Assembly: GCF_014204755.1 (NCBI RefSeq)
Contig: NZ_JACHLZ010000001.1
Span: 496,001-560,000 of the forward strand
Direction: 5' to 3'
Length of the DNA stretch: 64,000 nt
Origin: Brachybacterium aquaticum
GTDB lineage: Bacteria > Actinomycetota > Actinomycetes > Actinomycetales > Dermabacteraceae
Below, piece by piece: positions 36,450 to 46,179 of this stretch. The stretch's first letter is position 1, and each line of letters begins with the position of its first letter. The notes under the pieces were generated by a model that was not told the origin of the DNA, did no database searches, and saw only the letters and a list, made by a program, of their open reading frames with translations. Both the position numbers and the translations under genes were made by a program.

Positions 36450-36869
36450 ATGCTGATCCCCCGCAGGACCAAGCACCGCAAGCAGCACCACCCGACCCGC
36501 AGCGGCATGGCCAAGGGCGGCACCGACCTGGCGTTCGGTGAGTACGGCATCCAGGCGCTCGCGCCGGCGTACGTCACCAACCGTCAGATCGAGGCAGCTC
36601 GTATCGCCATGACCCGCTACATGAAGCGTGGCGGCAAGGTGTTCATCAACATCTACCCCGATCGTCCGCTCACCAAGAAGCCTGCCGAGGTCCGCATGGG
36701 CTCCGGTAAGGGTTCGGTCGAGTGGTGGATCGCCAATATCAAGCCGGGACGCGTCATGTTCGAGGTCGCCGGCGTCGAGGAGGAGGTGGCTCGCGAGGCC
36801 CTGCGCCTGGCGATGCACAAGCTCCCCATGAAGTGCCGCATCCTGAGCCGAGAGAGTGGTGACATCTGA
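36450..36869 (+). CDS. rplP: 50S ribosomal protein L16
   Basis: A 139-residue protein, [19 protein letters not shown] at the start and [21 protein letters not shown] in the middle. L16 helps position A-site tRNA. ATG 36450 lies 5 nt after rpsC; a longer open frame before it overlaps rpsC and is not coding. The TGA overlaps the rpmC ATG by one base. Confidence 0.98.
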   Translation: MLIPRRTKHRKQHHPTRSGMAKGGTDLAFGEYGIQALAPAYVTNRQIEAARIAMTRYMKRGGKVFINIYPDRPLTKKPAEVRMGSGKGSVEWWIANIKPGRVMFEVAGVEEEVAREALRLAMHKLPMKCRILSRESGDI

Positions 36870-37102
36870 TGGCAGCGACCAAGCTCACCGCCGACGAACT
36901 CGACAAGCTGGACGACTCCAAGCTGGCCGAGGAACTGGCGAAGGCGAAGGACGAGCTGTTCAAGCTCCGTTTCCAGAACGCCACCGGTCAGCTCGAGAGC
37001 TCCGGCCGACTGCGGTCCGTCAAGAAGGACATCGCACGGATCTACACGATCCTGCGCGAGCGCGAGCTGGGGATCCGTCAGGCCCCCGGCACCGCCGAGT
37101 GA
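36869..37102 (+). CDS. rpmC: 50S ribosomal protein L29
   Basis: A 77-residue protein of two helices ([27 protein letters not shown] and [19 protein letters not shown] in blocks). It sits beside L23 at the tunnel exit. It overlaps rplP by one base (TGATG) and precedes rpsQ by 20 nt. Confidence 0.97.
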   Translation: MAATKLTADELDKLDDSKLAEELAKAKDELFKLRFQNATGQLESSGRLRSVKKDIARIYTILRERELGIRQAPGTAE

Positions 37103-37122
37103 CCCCGGAGCGAGGAACCGAG

Positions 37123-37446
37123 ATGACTGAGAACACCCAGGCTGAGACCCCGGCCGAGGAGCTCGAGAAGGAGGGCGCGCACGCGTCGTCCCACGAGCGT
37201 CCGTACCGCAAGACCCTGCGCGGCTACGTGGTCTCCGACAAGATGGACAAGACGATCGTGGTCGAGGTCGAGGAGCGTGTGAAGCACGCTCGCTACGGCA
37301 AGGTCACGACCAAGACGAGCAAGTTCAAGGCCCACGACGAGGAGAACAGCGCCGGCATCGGCGACCGCGTCCTCGTCATGGAGACCCGACCGCTCTCCGC
37401 TTCCAAGCGGTGGCGTCTGGTCGAGATCCTCGAGCGCGCCAAGTGA
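37123..37446 (+). CDS. rpsQ: 30S ribosomal protein S17
   Basis: A 107-residue protein. The first 25 residues are a Glu/Ala-rich extension ([15 protein letters not shown]); the S17 core is [25 protein letters not shown]-type OB fold sequence ending [19 protein letters not shown]. It binds the 5' domain of 16S rRNA. It is the last gene of this block: a strong terminator follows at 37482, and rplN is 2.97 kb further on. Confidence 0.97.
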   Translation: MTENTQAETPAEELEKEGAHASSHERPYRKTLRGYVVSDKMDKTIVVEVEERVKHARYGKVTTKTSKFKAHDEENSAGIGDRVLVMETRPLSASKRWRLVEILERAK

Positions 37447-37481
37447 TCCGCCGGCGGTCCGCGTGACCGCCCACGGCACCT

Positions 37482-37521
37482 GAGAAGGGCCGGTCCTCCT
37501 GCGGGAGGGCCGGCCCTTCTC
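37482..37521 (+). terminator. Hairpin terminator after rpsQ
   Basis: An 18-bp stem (37482-37499 with 37504-37521) with one T.G wobble (37494/37509) and a TGCG loop, followed by GCATGCCCGG. It ends the S10 operon here. Confidence 0.9.
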
Positions 37522-37535
37522 GCATGCCCGGGGGA

Positions 37536-37631
37536 GCGGCCGACGGGGGCGCGTCGCGCCCGGGGGCCGGCCGACGGGCGCACAGGGCGCCTGGGGGAGC
37601 TGCCGACGGGGGAGTGCCCGGCCGACGGGGG
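37536..37631 (+). repeat. Cluster of four GCCGACGGG motifs
   Basis: Copies GCGGCCGACGGGGGC (37536), GGCCGACGGG (about 37568), TGCCGACGGGGG (37601) and CGGCCGACGGGGG (about 37619) lie in the same orientation directly after the rpsQ terminator, matching the layout after tuf. Confidence 0.8.
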
Positions 37632-37651
37632 AGTGCTCTCTCGGCCGGGAC

Positions 37652-38074
37652 TCAGCGCGTGAGGTGGACGAGAAGCGCCCCGGCGAGGGCCTCCTGCGCG
37701 CTCGGGGCGGGGATCTCTCGCACGGAGCCCCCGTCGGCCGGGCCCTCGCCCGTCGGGAGCTCGACGACGTACCCGCCGTCCTCCCGGCGGCGCAGGGCGC
37801 CGAAGGCGTCGCCGAGGGCGGCGCGCAGCTGGTCCTCGCGCGGCAGCCACACCGCCTCGTCCAGCTCCACCGAGTCCAGCGCCCACTCGGTGGTGCCGTT
37901 GAAGCGCAGCACGTGCCCGCCGCCCCGGGCCACCCCGCGCTCGACCACCATCGAGGAGAGCATGAAGACCTCCTCGCGCAGCTCGTCGTTGTCGATGGCG
38001 AACAGGTCCCCGTCGGCCGGTTCCCAGTGCAGGCCCGCGTCCCGGAGCCGTCGTGCGACGTCGATGTCGATCAT
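37652..38074 (-). CDS. Conserved actinobacterial hypothetical protein
   Basis: A 140-residue soluble protein with no membrane segment. Recognisable blocks are MIDIDVARRLRDAGLHWEPADGD, EVFMLSSMVVE, FNGTTEWALDSVELDEAVWLPREDQLR. Similar actinobacterial proteins are sometimes annotated as pilus assembly protein CpaE, without good support. It is the only minus-strand gene inside the ribosomal region between rpsQ and rplN and is divergent from the transporter gene. Function unknown. Confidence 0.7.
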   Translation of the reverse strand: MIDIDVARRLRDAGLHWEPADGDLFAIDNDELREEVFMLSSMVVERGVARGGGHVLRFNGTTEWALDSVELDEAVWLPREDQLRAALGDAFGALRRREDGGYVVELPTGEGPADGGSVREIPAPSAQEALAGALLVHLTR

Positions 38075-38357
38075 GGGACGAACCTACGCCCCTGGCGCGC
38101 GCAGTGCCCCGCTGTGCCCCGCAGTGCCCGGCCGAAGCGCCGCGTCCGCGCTGGAAGAAGCGTGTTCCCACAGCTCCGGCAGGGCTGTGCGCTGGGACGA
38201 TGCCCGGCCGACACGCCGATGTGAAGAACGTGAGGACCTCCACCAAGACCTCGACACAGTGAAGTTACCGGTCGGAAACTTCTCGGCGGCCTTCGCGAGG
38301 GCCCCATCGCGCCCCGCACCGCCGTCTCCCCGTTCCCTCCCAGAAGGACCCTGCCCC

Positions 38358-40088
38358 ATGGGTGAACGCCCCCGTTCCGCACGACGCTCCGGCACGACCG
38401 ACCGCGCTCCACGCGTCCGGCTCCTGCGCCGCCGCCGGCCCCTCGAGGTCGATGACGTCCAGGTCGTCGAGACCTCCCGCATCCGCACCGCCGTGGGCGG
38501 CACCGTGGTCGGCAACTTCATGGAGTGGTTCGACTTCGGCGTGTACGGCTACATGGCCATCACGCTCGCGAACCTCTTCTTCCAGACCGGCAACGAGAGC
38601 CTCGACCTGCTGCTGAGCCTGCTCGGCTTCGCGGTGAGCTTCCTCGTGCGGCCCCTCGGCGGGCTCATCCTCGGACCGCTCGGCGACCGGATCGGCCGCC
38701 AGAAGGTCCTGTTCTTCACCATGGCCGCGATGGCCATCGCCACCGCGCTGATCGGCTTGCTCCCCACCGCCGCGACGATCGGCGTCTGGGCCGCCTTCCT
38801 GCTCTACGCGCTGAAGATGATCCAGGGCTTCTCCACCGGCGGCGAGTACGCGGGCGCCGCGACCTACGTCGCGGAGTTCTCCTCGGACAAGCGCCGCGGC
38901 TTCTTCTCCTCCTGGCTCGACGTCGGCTCCTACCTCGGCTTCGCCGCGGGTGCCGGCACCGTGGCGCTCACCCACACCGTGGTCTCCATGGGCTGGGGAG
39001 CGGGCGCCTTCGACGCCTGGGGCTGGCGCATCCCGTTCCTGGTCGCAATCCCGCTCGGTGCGGTCGCCATCTACTTCCGCGCCCGCATTCCCGAGACCCC
39101 GGCCTTCGAGGCCGTCGAGGAGGTCGCGGAGAACGAGGAGCTCGACGCCGACGACCCCATGGTCGCCTCGGGCCTGAAGAACCTCCTGCGCCACCACTGG
39201 AAGGCCGTGCTCGTCGCGGTCGCCTTCGTGGCCGCCGGCAACACCACCGGCTACGCCCTGACCAGCTACATGCCGACCTTCCTCGGCAGCCAGCTGGGCA
39301 TGAACGAGATGATGTCCGCCGCGGCGACCATCCCCGCTCTCGTCGTCCTCGCGCTCAGCCTGCCGTTCATCGGTCGGCTCTCGGACCGCATCGGCCGCCG
39401 CAACGTGCTGTGGATCGCGATCGTCTCCACCCTCGTGCTCACCGTCCCCGCGTTCCTGCTGATGCTCACGGGCCACTTCTGGCTCATCCAGCTGGCGATG
39501 TTCATGATCGCGGTCCCCACCGCCATGTATTTGGCGATGTTCGCCTCGACGCTGCCGGCCATGTTCCCCACCGCCGTGCGCTACGCCGCGATGGGCCTCG
39601 CCTTCAACGTGTCCGTGTCCCTGTTCGGCGGCACCACGCCGCTGATCTCGCAGGCGCTCATCGACCTCACAGGCAACCCGCTCATGCCGGCCTTCTGGAT
39701 CATGTTCTTCACCGCGGTCTTCGCGATCGCCATGCGCTGGCTCGACGAGACCGCGGGCACCCCGCTGATGGGCTCTTTCCCCACCGTGGAGGAGCCCGAG
39801 GAGGCCCATGAGCTCGTGGCCGGCCAGGCGGAGAACGACGATCTCGACCTGACCACCATGCCGCTGCCCGAGGAGACCCTCGTGGTCCCGGTCGACGCCG
39901 GGGGAGCGCCGCTGTCCGGTGTGGATCCCGTCCCGGCCGACGAGGTCCCGGCCGCGCTGGTCGAGGCCGCGGCCGAGCTGCCGCCGCTGACCGCGCTGCC
40001 GGACGGCACCCTCGCGGATCCCTCGGGGGAGCCCTTCGAGGGCGCGGGAGAGCAAGCACACATGAAGGAGCCCGCCCCGCAGGGGTGA
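38358..40088 (+). CDS. Major facilitator transporter, metabolite:H+ symporter (ProP-type) family
   Basis: A 576-residue protein read from ATG 38358. The first 50 residues are Arg-rich. The MHS signatures follow: GTVVGNFMEWFDFGVYGYMA, RPLGGLILGPLGDRIGRQKVL and IQGFSTGGEYAGAATYVAE, and about 12 membrane helices end near residue 470. A cytosolic tail of roughly 100 residues is Pro/Glu/Ala-rich and acidic. Relatives carry proline, betaine, citrate or other carboxylates; the substrate cannot be read from the sequence. It interrupts the rpsQ-rplN junction. The open frame upstream of the ATG is not protein-like. Confidence 0.85.
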   Translation: MGERPRSARRSGTTDRAPRVRLLRRRRPLEVDDVQVVETSRIRTAVGGTVVGNFMEWFDFGVYGYMAITLANLFFQTGNESLDLLLSLLGFAVSFLVRPLGGLILGPLGDRIGRQKVLFFTMAAMAIATALIGLLPTAATIGVWAAFLLYALKMIQGFSTGGEYAGAATYVAEFSSDKRRGFFSSWLDVGSYLGFAAGAGTVALTHTVVSMGWGAGAFDAWGWRIPFLVAIPLGAVAIYFRARIPETPAFEAVEEVAENEELDADDPMVASGLKNLLRHHWKAVLVAVAFVAAGNTTGYALTSYMPTFLGSQLGMNEMMSAAATIPALVVLALSLPFIGRLSDRIGRRNVLWIAIVSTLVLTVPAFLLMLTGHFWLIQLAMFMIAVPTAMYLAMFASTLPAMFPTAVRYAAMGLAFNVSVSLFGGTTPLISQALIDLTGNPLMPAFWIMFFTAVFAIAMRWLDETAGTPLMGSFPTVEEPEEAHELVAGQAENDDLDLTTMPLPEETLVVPVDAGGAPLSGVDPVPADEVPAALVEAAAELPPLTALPDGTLADPSGEPFEGAGEQAHMKEPAPQG

Positions 40089-40113
40089 CAGGCCCATGGT
40101 GGGGGCGTAGTCT
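40085..40113 (+). promoter_or_regulatory. Promoter for rplN and the spc operon
   Basis: GTGACA (40085-40090), a 17-bp spacer and TAGTCT (40108-40113). It starts at the last bases of the transporter gene. It gives a leader of about 300 nt and explains how the spc operon is read after its separation from the S10 operon. Confidence 0.65.
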
Positions 40114-40276
40114 TGAACGGTTGCCGGAGGACTGCGCCCCCACCCCCGTGGTGCGGAGCGCGGAAGACCGCGACAGGATCCGGACCACCTGATCCCTCCT
40201 CGCCGGAGACCTCGCACGAGAGGCGAACGCCCCGCGTTCACCACGCCAGTGCCTGAGTCCGGCAGAGGATTTTTTG

Positions 40277-40340
40277 GTGCCCGGGACCCGTCGGCGGTGA
40301 CGCCGGGATCGCTCCGCGATCCGCAGGGGTCGCCGGGCAC
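40277..40340 (+). promoter_or_regulatory. Structured leader element upstream of rplN (three-way junction)
   Basis: A closing stem GTGCCCGG (40277-40284) with CCGGGCAC (40333-40340) is extended by ACCC/GGGT. It encloses two hairpins: GGCG-GTGA-CGCC (40293-40304) and GGATCGC-TCC-GCGATCC (40306-40322). A T6 run (40270-40275) lies just before it. The element is 81 nt from rplN. Ribosomal-protein feedback is a reasonable role, but the fold matches no leader I can name. The rest of the 332-nt gap (40114-40276, 40341-40420) has no gene. Confidence 0.6.
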
Positions 40341-40420
40341 AGTCCACATTCCGTTCCGCCAGGCTCGGCCTGCTCGCTCCCGCGGGTGGGAAGAGAACCG
40401 GTGAGACGATAGGAGAACGA

Positions 40421-40789
40421 GTGATTCAGCAGGAGTCGCGACTGAAGGTCGCCGACAACACGGGTGCCAAGGAGATTCTCTGCATCCGCGTTCTCGGTGG
40501 CTCCGGTCGCCGTTACGCCAGCATCGGCGACACCATCGTGGCGACCGTCAAGGACGCCATCCCCGGTGGCAACGTCAAGAAGGGCGACGTCGTCAAGGCC
40601 GTCGTCGTCCGCACGTCCAAGGAGGTCCGTCGCGTCGACGGCTCCTACATCCGCTTCGACGAGAACGCGGCTGTCATCCTCAAGACCGACGGCGAGCCGC
40701 GCGGTACCCGCATCTTCGGCCCCGTCGGCCGCGAGCTGCGTGACAAGCGCTTCATGAAGATCGTCTCGCTGGCACCGGAGGTGCTGTGA
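40421..40789 (+). CDS. rplN: 50S ribosomal protein L14
   Basis: A 122-residue protein read from GTG 40421 after [29 protein letters not shown] and the block [24 protein letters not shown] split over the C-terminus. It lies at the subunit interface with L19. It starts the spc operon. Confidence 0.98.
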   Translation: MIQQESRLKVADNTGAKEILCIRVLGGSGRRYASIGDTIVATVKDAIPGGNVKKGDVVKAVVVRTSKEVRRVDGSYIRFDENAAVILKTDGEPRGTRIFGPVGRELRDKRFMKIVSLAPEVL

Positions 40790-40790
40790 C

Positions 40791-41177
40791 ATGGCAAAGA
40801 TGAAGATCAAGAAGGGCGACCTCGTCCAGGTCATCACCGGTCGCACCAGCGACGGCGACAAGGCCGCCAAGCGCGGCCTCGAGGCCGGCGACAAGGGCAA
40901 GCAGGGTCGCGTCCTGCAGGTGTTCCCCGATACCCAACGCGTACTGGTCGAGGGCATCAACCGCCGCACCCACCACGTCAAGCCCGATCAGGCCGGCGGC
41001 ACGGGCGGCATCGAGCAGCGCGAGGCCCCCATCCACGTCTCGAACGTGGCCCTGGTCGACCCGGAGGACAACAAGCCGACCAAGGTCGGCTACCGCGTCG
41101 AGACCGTCGAGCTCGAGAACGGCCGCACCAAGCAGGTGCGCGTCCGCTTCGCCAAGCGCTCCGGGAAGGACATCTGA
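40791..41177 (+). CDS. rplX: 50S ribosomal protein L24
   Basis: A 128-residue protein with an N-terminal KOW motif ([40 protein letters not shown]) and [26 protein letters not shown] in blocks. It initiates 50S assembly. The KOW domain carries a 12-residue insertion relative to the shortest L24 proteins. It is 1 nt after rplN. Confidence 0.97.
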   Translation: MAKMKIKKGDLVQVITGRTSDGDKAAKRGLEAGDKGKQGRVLQVFPDTQRVLVEGINRRTHHVKPDQAGGTGGIEQREAPIHVSNVALVDPEDNKPTKVGYRVETVELENGRTKQVRVRFAKRSGKDI

Positions 41178-41178
41178 G

Positions 41179-41751
41179 ATGAGCGAGACCGCCACCCAGG
41201 CGCCCACCCCGCGTCTGAAGACCAAGTACAACGAGACCATCAAGACGGCTCTGACCGACCAGTTCGGCTACGAGAACGTCATGCTGGTGCCCGGCCTGAC
41301 CAAGATCGTCGTGAACATGGGCGTCGGCGACGCCGCTCGCGACTCCAAGGTCATCGACGGCGCCATCCGGGACCTCGCGGCCATCACCGGCCAGAAGCCC
41401 CAGGTCACCAAGGCCCGCAAGTCCATCGCGCAGTTCAAGCTGCGTGAGGGCATGCCGATCGGCGCGCACGTCACCCTGCGCGGCGCCCGCATGTGGGAGT
41501 TCCTGGACCGTCTGCTGTCCACCGCGCTCCCGCGCATCCGCGACTTCCGCGGTCTCTCGCCGAAGCACTTCGACGGGAACGGCAACTACACCTTCGGTCT
41601 CACGGAGCAGGTCATGTTCCACGAGATCGACCAGGACAAGATCGACCGCGTCCGCGGTATGGACATCACGGTCGTGACCACCGCGAAGACCGATGACGAG
41701 GGACGCGCGCTGCTCAAGCTGCTCGGCTTCCCCTTCAAGGAGGAGAACTGA
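41179..41751 (+). CDS. rplE: 50S ribosomal protein L5
   Basis: A 190-residue protein with [41 protein letters not shown] and [16 protein letters not shown]-like C-terminal sequence (here [21 protein letters not shown]). It forms the 5S RNP with L18 and contacts P-site tRNA. It lies 1 nt after rplX. Confidence 0.98.
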   Translation: MSETATQAPTPRLKTKYNETIKTALTDQFGYENVMLVPGLTKIVVNMGVGDAARDSKVIDGAIRDLAAITGQKPQVTKARKSIAQFKLREGMPIGAHVTLRGARMWEFLDRLLSTALPRIRDFRGLSPKHFDGNGNYTFGLTEQVMFHEIDQDKIDRVRGMDITVVTTAKTDDEGRALLKLLGFPFKEEN

Positions 41752-41752
41752 C

Positions 41753-41938
41753 ATGGCGAAGACTGCCCTGATCAAGAAGTCGGAGCGCAAGCCCAAGTTC
41801 GCGGTGCGCGCCTACACCCGGTGCCAGCGCTGCGGTCGACCCCACTCGGTCTACCGCAAGTTCGGCCTCTGCCGCGTCTGCCTCCGCGAGATGGCTCACC
41901 GCGGAGAGCTCCCCGGCGTCACCAAGAGCAGCTGGTAA
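41753..41938 (+). CDS. rpsN: 30S ribosomal protein S14, zinc-binding type Z
   Basis: A 61-residue short S14 with two CxxC pairs, CQRCGRPH and CRVCLRE, which bind zinc. It is the housekeeping zinc form; a zinc-free paralogue is often encoded elsewhere. It lies 1 nt after rplE (ATG 41753) in the usual spc order. Confidence 0.97.
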   Translation: MAKTALIKKSERKPKFAVRAYTRCQRCGRPHSVYRKFGLCRVCLREMAHRGELPGVTKSSW

Positions 41939-42009
41939 GGACTATCGCCACAGGTCCTCGGATCCCGTGAGGGATCAGGGGGAAACCAGGTGAGGAAGAA
42001 GCAACAGAC

Positions 42010-42408
42010 ATGACCATGACCGACCCGATCGCGGACATGCTCACGCGGATCCGGAACGCCTCTGGGGCGTACCACGAGACCGCGTCCATGCCGTATTCGA
42101 AGCTCAAGGCCCGCATCGCGGACATCCTGAAGGCTGAGGGCTACATCCTCGGCTGGCATGAGGAGGAGGCCGAGGTGGGCAAGAACCTCGTCCTCGAGCT
42201 CAAGTACTCGGACAGCCGCGAGCGCGCCATCTCCGGGATCCGTCGCATCTCGAAGCCCGGCCTGCGCGTGTACGCAAAGTCCACCAACCTGCCCAAGGTC
42301 CTCGGCGGCCTGGGCGTGGCGATCCTGTCCACGTCCTCCGGCCTCCTGACCGACAAGCAGGCTGCCAAGAAGGGTGTGGGTGGGGAAGTCCTCGCCTACA
42401 TCTGGTGA
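42010..42408 (+). CDS. rpsH: 30S ribosomal protein S8
   Basis: A 132-residue protein [18 protein letters not shown] with C-terminal [22 protein letters not shown] and [12 protein letters not shown]. In E. coli S8 represses the spc operon. A second in-frame ATG (42016) is an alternative start. It lies 71 nt after rpsN. Confidence 0.98.
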   Translation: MTMTDPIADMLTRIRNASGAYHETASMPYSKLKARIADILKAEGYILGWHEEEAEVGKNLVLELKYSDSRERAISGIRRISKPGLRVYAKSTNLPKVLGGLGVAILSTSSGLLTDKQAAKKGVGGEVLAYIW

Positions 42409-42430
42409 GCGGGAGAGGAGACCACTAGCT

Positions 42431-42973
42431 ATGTCCCGCATCGGACGCCTGCCGGTCGCAGTGCCGGCCTCTGTCCAGAACGTCACCATCGAGGGTCGCA
42501 CCGTCACGGTGACCGGCCCCAAGGGCGAGCTCACCCATGAGGTGCCCGCTCCCCTCACCGTCGAGCGCGCCGAGGACGGTTCCATCGTCGTCGCCCGCCC
42601 CGACGAGGAGCGCGAGAACAAGGCCCTCCACGGCCTGACCCGCACCCTCATCAACAACATCGTCCTCGGTGTCACCGAGGGCTACAGCAAGAAGCTCGAG
42701 ATCGTGGGGACCGGCTACCGCGTCACCGCGAAGGGCTCGGACCTCGAGTTCGCGCTCGGCTTCTCCCACCCCGTCGTCGTGAAGGCGCCCCAGGGCATCA
42801 CCTTCGCGGTCGAGTCGCCGACCAAGTTCTCGGTCAACGGCATCTCGAAGCAGCAGGTGGGCGAGGTCGCGGCGAACATCCGCAAGCTGCGCAAGCCGGA
42901 GCCCTACAAGGGCAAGGGTGTGCGCTACGCCGACGAGGTCGTGCTCCGCAAGGCCGGAAAGGCTGGTAAGTGA
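42431..42973 (+). CDS. rplF: 50S ribosomal protein L6
   Basis: A 180-residue protein [16 protein letters not shown] with the second-domain signature [16 protein letters not shown]. It lies near the sarcin-ricin loop. ATG 42431 follows GGGAGAGGAG. Its stop overlaps the GTG of rplR. Confidence 0.98.
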   Translation: MSRIGRLPVAVPASVQNVTIEGRTVTVTGPKGELTHEVPAPLTVERAEDGSIVVARPDEERENKALHGLTRTLINNIVLGVTEGYSKKLEIVGTGYRVTAKGSDLEFALGFSHPVVVKAPQGITFAVESPTKFSVNGISKQQVGEVAANIRKLRKPEPYKGKGVRYADEVVLRKAGKAGK

Positions 42974-43362
42974 TCATGGGTTACGCACTCAAGCACACCA
43001 AGGGCAACCGCGGCTCCAAGCTGCGCTCGCGCGGTCGCCGTCACCTGCGTGTCCGTCGCCGCGTCATCGGCACCGCCCAGCGTCCGCGCCTGGTGGTCAC
43101 CCGCTCGTCGCGTCACGTCTTCGTGCAGGTTGTCGACGACTCCCTCGGGAAGACCATCGCGTCGGCCTCAACCATGGAGGCGGACCTCCGCGCCACCGAG
43201 GCCACCAAGTCGGACAAGGCCCGCACCGTCGGTGCCCTGGTCGCCGAGCGCGCGAAGGCCGCCGGCATCGACGCGGTCGTCTTCGACCGCGGTGGCAACA
43301 AGTACCACGGCCGTGTGGCTGCCGTCGCCGACGGCGCCCGCGAGGCCGGCCTGGCGCTGTGA
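42970..43362 (+). CDS. rplR: 50S ribosomal protein L18
   Basis: A 130-residue protein from GTG 42970, with GGAAAGG 7 nt before it; ATG 42976 is an alternative. It has [26 protein letters not shown] and [24 protein letters not shown] in blocks. It binds 5S rRNA with L5. Confidence 0.97.
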   Translation: MIMGYALKHTKGNRGSKLRSRGRRHLRVRRRVIGTAQRPRLVVTRSSRHVFVQVVDDSLGKTIASASTMEADLRATEATKSDKARTVGALVAERAKAAGIDAVVFDRGGNKYHGRVAAVADGAREAGLAL

Positions 43363-43399
43363 TCGCCGCCCGGACACAGGACGAGAAGAGGATCTGAAT

Positions 43400-44083
43400 A
43401 TGGCTGCACAGCAGCGGAACAACGGTCCCGCGGCCTCCGGCCGGCGGGATGACAACAACAACAGCAACGATCGCGGCGGCCGCCAGGGCGGCGACCGCGG
43501 TGGTCGTCAGGGTGGTCGCGGTCGCGGTCAGGAGGCCGAGAAGTCGGCGTTCCTCGAGCGCGTCGTGAGCATCAACCGCGTCTCGAAGGTCGTCAAGGGC
43601 GGCCGTCGATTCTCCTTCACCGCCCTCGTGGTGGTGGGTGACGGCGACGGCACCGTCGGCGTCGGCTACGGCAAGGCCAAGGAGGTCCCCGCGGCGATCT
43701 CCAAGGGCGTCGAGGAGGCGAAGAAGAACTTCTTCCGCGTCCCGCGCGTCCAGGGCACCGTCGTGCACCCCGTCCAGGGTGAGGATGCGGCGGGCGTCGT
43801 CCTGCTGCGTCCGGCCGCTCCGGGTACCGGCGTGATCGCCGGCGGTCCGGTCCGCGCCGTGCTCGAGTGCGCCGGAGTGCACGACGTGCTCTCCAAGTCG
43901 CTCGGCTCGACCAATGCGATCAACATCGTGCGGGCCACCGTCGACGCTCTCAAGCAGCTCGAGGAGCCGGAGGCCGTCGCGGCCCGCCGTGGCCTCGCGG
44001 TCGAGGACGTCGCCCCGGCGGCGCTCCTGCGGGCGCAGGCCGAGGGTCGCGCCGCCGCCCGTGCGGAGAAGGTGGGTGCGTGA
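43400..44083 (+). CDS. rpsE: 30S ribosomal protein S5
   Basis: The protein has 227 residues, longer than usual because of an N-terminal Arg/Gly/Asn-rich stretch (about 45 residues, [11 protein letters not shown]-type). The S5 core follows: [30 protein letters not shown] and [18 protein letters not shown] in blocks. It lies at the mRNA entry site. The TGA overlaps the rpmD ATG by one base. Confidence 0.97.
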   Translation: MAAQQRNNGPAASGRRDDNNNSNDRGGRQGGDRGGRQGGRGRGQEAEKSAFLERVVSINRVSKVVKGGRRFSFTALVVVGDGDGTVGVGYGKAKEVPAAISKGVEEAKKNFFRVPRVQGTVVHPVQGEDAAGVVLLRPAAPGTGVIAGGPVRAVLECAGVHDVLSKSLGSTNAINIVRATVDALKQLEEPEAVAARRGLAVEDVAPAALLRAQAEGRAAARAEKVGA

Positions 44084-44262
44084 TGCAGCTCAAGGTCACC
44101 CAGACCCGTTCCGAGATCGGCGGCACCAAGAGCCAGCGGTCCACCCTGCGCGGCCTCGGCCTCAAGCGCATCGGTGACACCGTGGTGAAGGAGGACCGCC
44201 CTGAGATCCGCGGCATGATCCGCAGCGTCGCCCACCTGGTGACGTTCGAAGAGGTGGACTGA
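44083..44262 (+). CDS. rpmD: 50S ribosomal protein L30
   Basis: A 59-residue protein, [19 protein letters not shown], with [17 protein letters not shown]. It is coupled to rpsE by TGATG and followed after 4 nt by rplO. Confidence 0.97.
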   Translation: MQLKVTQTRSEIGGTKSQRSTLRGLGLKRIGDTVVKEDRPEIRGMIRSVAHLVTFEEVD

Positions 44263-44266
44263 ATCC

Positions 44267-44722
44267 ATGACTGACAACCAGAACCCCCTGAAGCTCCACG
44301 ACCTGCGCCCCGCGCCCGGTGCCAAGACCGCGCGCACCCGCGTCGGCCGTGGTGAGGCCTCCAAGGGCAAGACCGCCGGTCGAGGCACCAAGGGCACCAA
44401 GGCCCGCTACCAGGTGCCCGTCGGCTTCGAGGGTGGACAGATGCCGCTGCACATGCGGCTTCCGAAGCTCCGCGGCTTCACCAACCCGTTCCGCGTCGAG
44501 TACCAGGTCGTGAACCTGTCGACCCTGCAGGAGCTGTTCCCCGAGGGCGGCACGGTCACGGTCGAGGACCTCGTCGCCAAGGGCGCCGTGCGCAAGAACC
44601 AGCCCGTGAAGGTGCTGGGCCAGGGCGATGTGAGCGTCAAGCTCGACATCACCGCGCAGAAGTTCTCCGCCTCGGCGGAGCAGAAGATCGCGGCGGCCGG
44701 CGGGTCCGTCACCACCGCGTGA
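44267..44722 (+). CDS. rplO: 50S ribosomal protein L15
   Basis: A 151-residue protein: [51 protein letters not shown] in blocks. It is an assembly protein of the 50S subunit. A terminator hairpin follows 12 nt after the stop, so secY probably starts a separate transcriptional unit or depends on read-through. Confidence 0.98.
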   Translation: MTDNQNPLKLHDLRPAPGAKTARTRVGRGEASKGKTAGRGTKGTKARYQVPVGFEGGQMPLHMRLPKLRGFTNPFRVEYQVVNLSTLQELFPEGGTVTVEDLVAKGAVRKNQPVKVLGQGDVSVKLDITAQKFSASAEQKIAAAGGSVTTA

Positions 44723-44734
44723 CTCCCTTTTGAC

Positions 44735-44773
44735 GGGCACCGCGGCACAGACTTAGTCTGGGCCGCGGTGCCC
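44735..44773 (+). terminator. Hairpin between rplO and secY
   Basis: A 12-bp stem (44735-44746 with 44762-44773), one A/G mismatch, then 4 more pairs (44748-44751 with 44757-44760) and loop CTTAG. It is strong but has no T-tract; TTTT lies before it. Confidence 0.75.
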
Positions 44774-44877
44774 TGTCGTCATTCCAGGGCCGGTCCGACC
44801 GCCCGCGTCGAACGCGCGGCACCAGGACGGCCGACCACCGCCTCGGTCCCGTCCCCGGACCTCCAGGAGGGAATCAG

Positions 44878-46179
44878 GTGAACTCGTTCGTGCGCGCGCT
44901 GCGCACCCCCGAGCTGAGGAACAAGATCTTCTTCACGCTCGGTCTGATCGCCATCTACCGTCTCGGCGTCTTCGTCCCCACTCCCGGGTTCGACGCGACC
45001 AACGTGATGATGTGCGCCGATCAGGCCGCCGGCCAGGGCGCGAGTGCGCTGGGCATGATCAACATGTTCTCCGGCGGTGCACTGCTGCAGCTCTCCGTCT
45101 TCGCACTGGGCGTGATGCCGTACATCACCGCCTCCATCATCATCCAGCTGCTGCGCGTGGTGATCCCGCGCTTCGAGGCCCTCCACAAGGAGGGCGCCTC
45201 CGGCACCGCGAAGCTCACCCAGTACACCCGCTACCTGACCATCGGTCTGGGCGTGCTGCAGGCGACCACCATCATCACGCTGGTCCGCTCGGGCAACTTC
45301 TTCGTGGGCTGCAACCTCACCCTGGTCCCGGACCAGTCCATCCCCACCCTGCTCATGATGGTGCTGACCATGACCGTCGGCACCGTGCTGATCATGTTCA
45401 TGGGCGAGATGATCACCGAGCGCGGCGTCGGCAACGGCATGTCCCTGATGATCTTCTCCTCCATCGCGGCGAGCTTCCCGGCCTCCTTCGGCCAGGTGTG
45501 GCAGCTGAAGGGCTGGATCACCTTCTCGCTGGTGATCCTCGTGGGCCTGCTGATCATGGTCGGCATGGTCTTCGTCGAGCAGTCCCAGCGACGCATCCCG
45601 GTGCAGTACGCCAAGCGCATGGTGGGACGTCGCATGTACGGCGGCACCTCGACCTACATCCCGATCAAGGTGAACCAGGCCGGCGTCATCCCGGTCATCT
45701 TCGCCTCCTCGATCCTCGCCCTGCCGCAGATGGCGGCATCGTTCGGCGACCCCGAGGCCGGCTGGGTGCAGTGGATCAACACGCACCTCGTGCTCGGCTT
45801 CTCCTTCTCCTGGATCTACGCGGTCATCTACGTGACCCTGATCGTGTTCTTCGCGTTCTTCTACGTGTCGATCACCTTCAACGCGGAGGAGATCGCCGAC
45901 AACATGAAGAAGTACGGCGGCTTCATCCCCAACGTCCGCGCCGGCAAGCCCACCGAGAACTACCTGCGCTACGTCATCAACCGCATCCAGTCCGGTGGCG
46001 CCGTGTACCTGGCGATCATCTGCCTCATCCCGCTGGTGGCGCTGTTCTACCTCGGCACCTCCCAGGACTTCCCGCTCGGCGGCGTGTCCCTGCTGATCGT
46101 CATCGGCGTGGGCCTGGACACCGTCAAGCAGGTCGATGCGAAGCTCCAGCAGCACCACTACGAAGGGATCCTCCGGTGA
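44878..46179 (+). CDS. secY: Preprotein translocase subunit SecY
   Basis: A 433-residue membrane protein with about ten transmembrane helices, GTG 44878 after CCAGGAGGG. SecY signatures are GVFVPTPGFD, GGALLQLSVFALGVMPYITASIIIQLL in blocks and FNAEEIADNMKKYGGFIPNVRAGKPT. It forms the export channel with SecE (2.1 kb). It overlaps adk by GTGA. Promoter not identified in the 105-nt gap after the rplO hairpin. Confidence 0.98.
   Translation: MNSFVRALRTPELRNKIFFTLGLIAIYRLGVFVPTPGFDATNVMMCADQAAGQGASALGMINMFSGGALLQLSVFALGVMPYITASIIIQLLRVVIPRFEALHKEGASGTAKLTQYTRYLTIGLGVLQATTIITLVRSGNFFVGCNLTLVPDQSIPTLLMMVLTMTVGTVLIMFMGEMITERGVGNGMSLMIFSSIAASFPASFGQVWQLKGWITFSLVILVGLLIMVGMVFVEQSQRRIPVQYAKRMVGRRMYGGTSTYIPIKVNQAGVIPVIFASSILALPQMAASFGDPEAGWVQWINTHLVLGFSFSWIYAVIYVTLIVFFAFFYVSITFNAEEIADNMKKYGGFIPNVRAGKPTENYLRYVINRIQSGGAVYLAIICLIPLVALFYLGTSQDFPLGGVSLLIVIGVGLDTVKQVDAKLQQHHYEGILR

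Noticed and set aside
37652-38074. Pilus assembly protein CpaE
   Set aside because: Similar proteins carry this label in databases, but the 140-residue sequence has no ATPase (MinD-like) motif, so I kept it as hypothetical.
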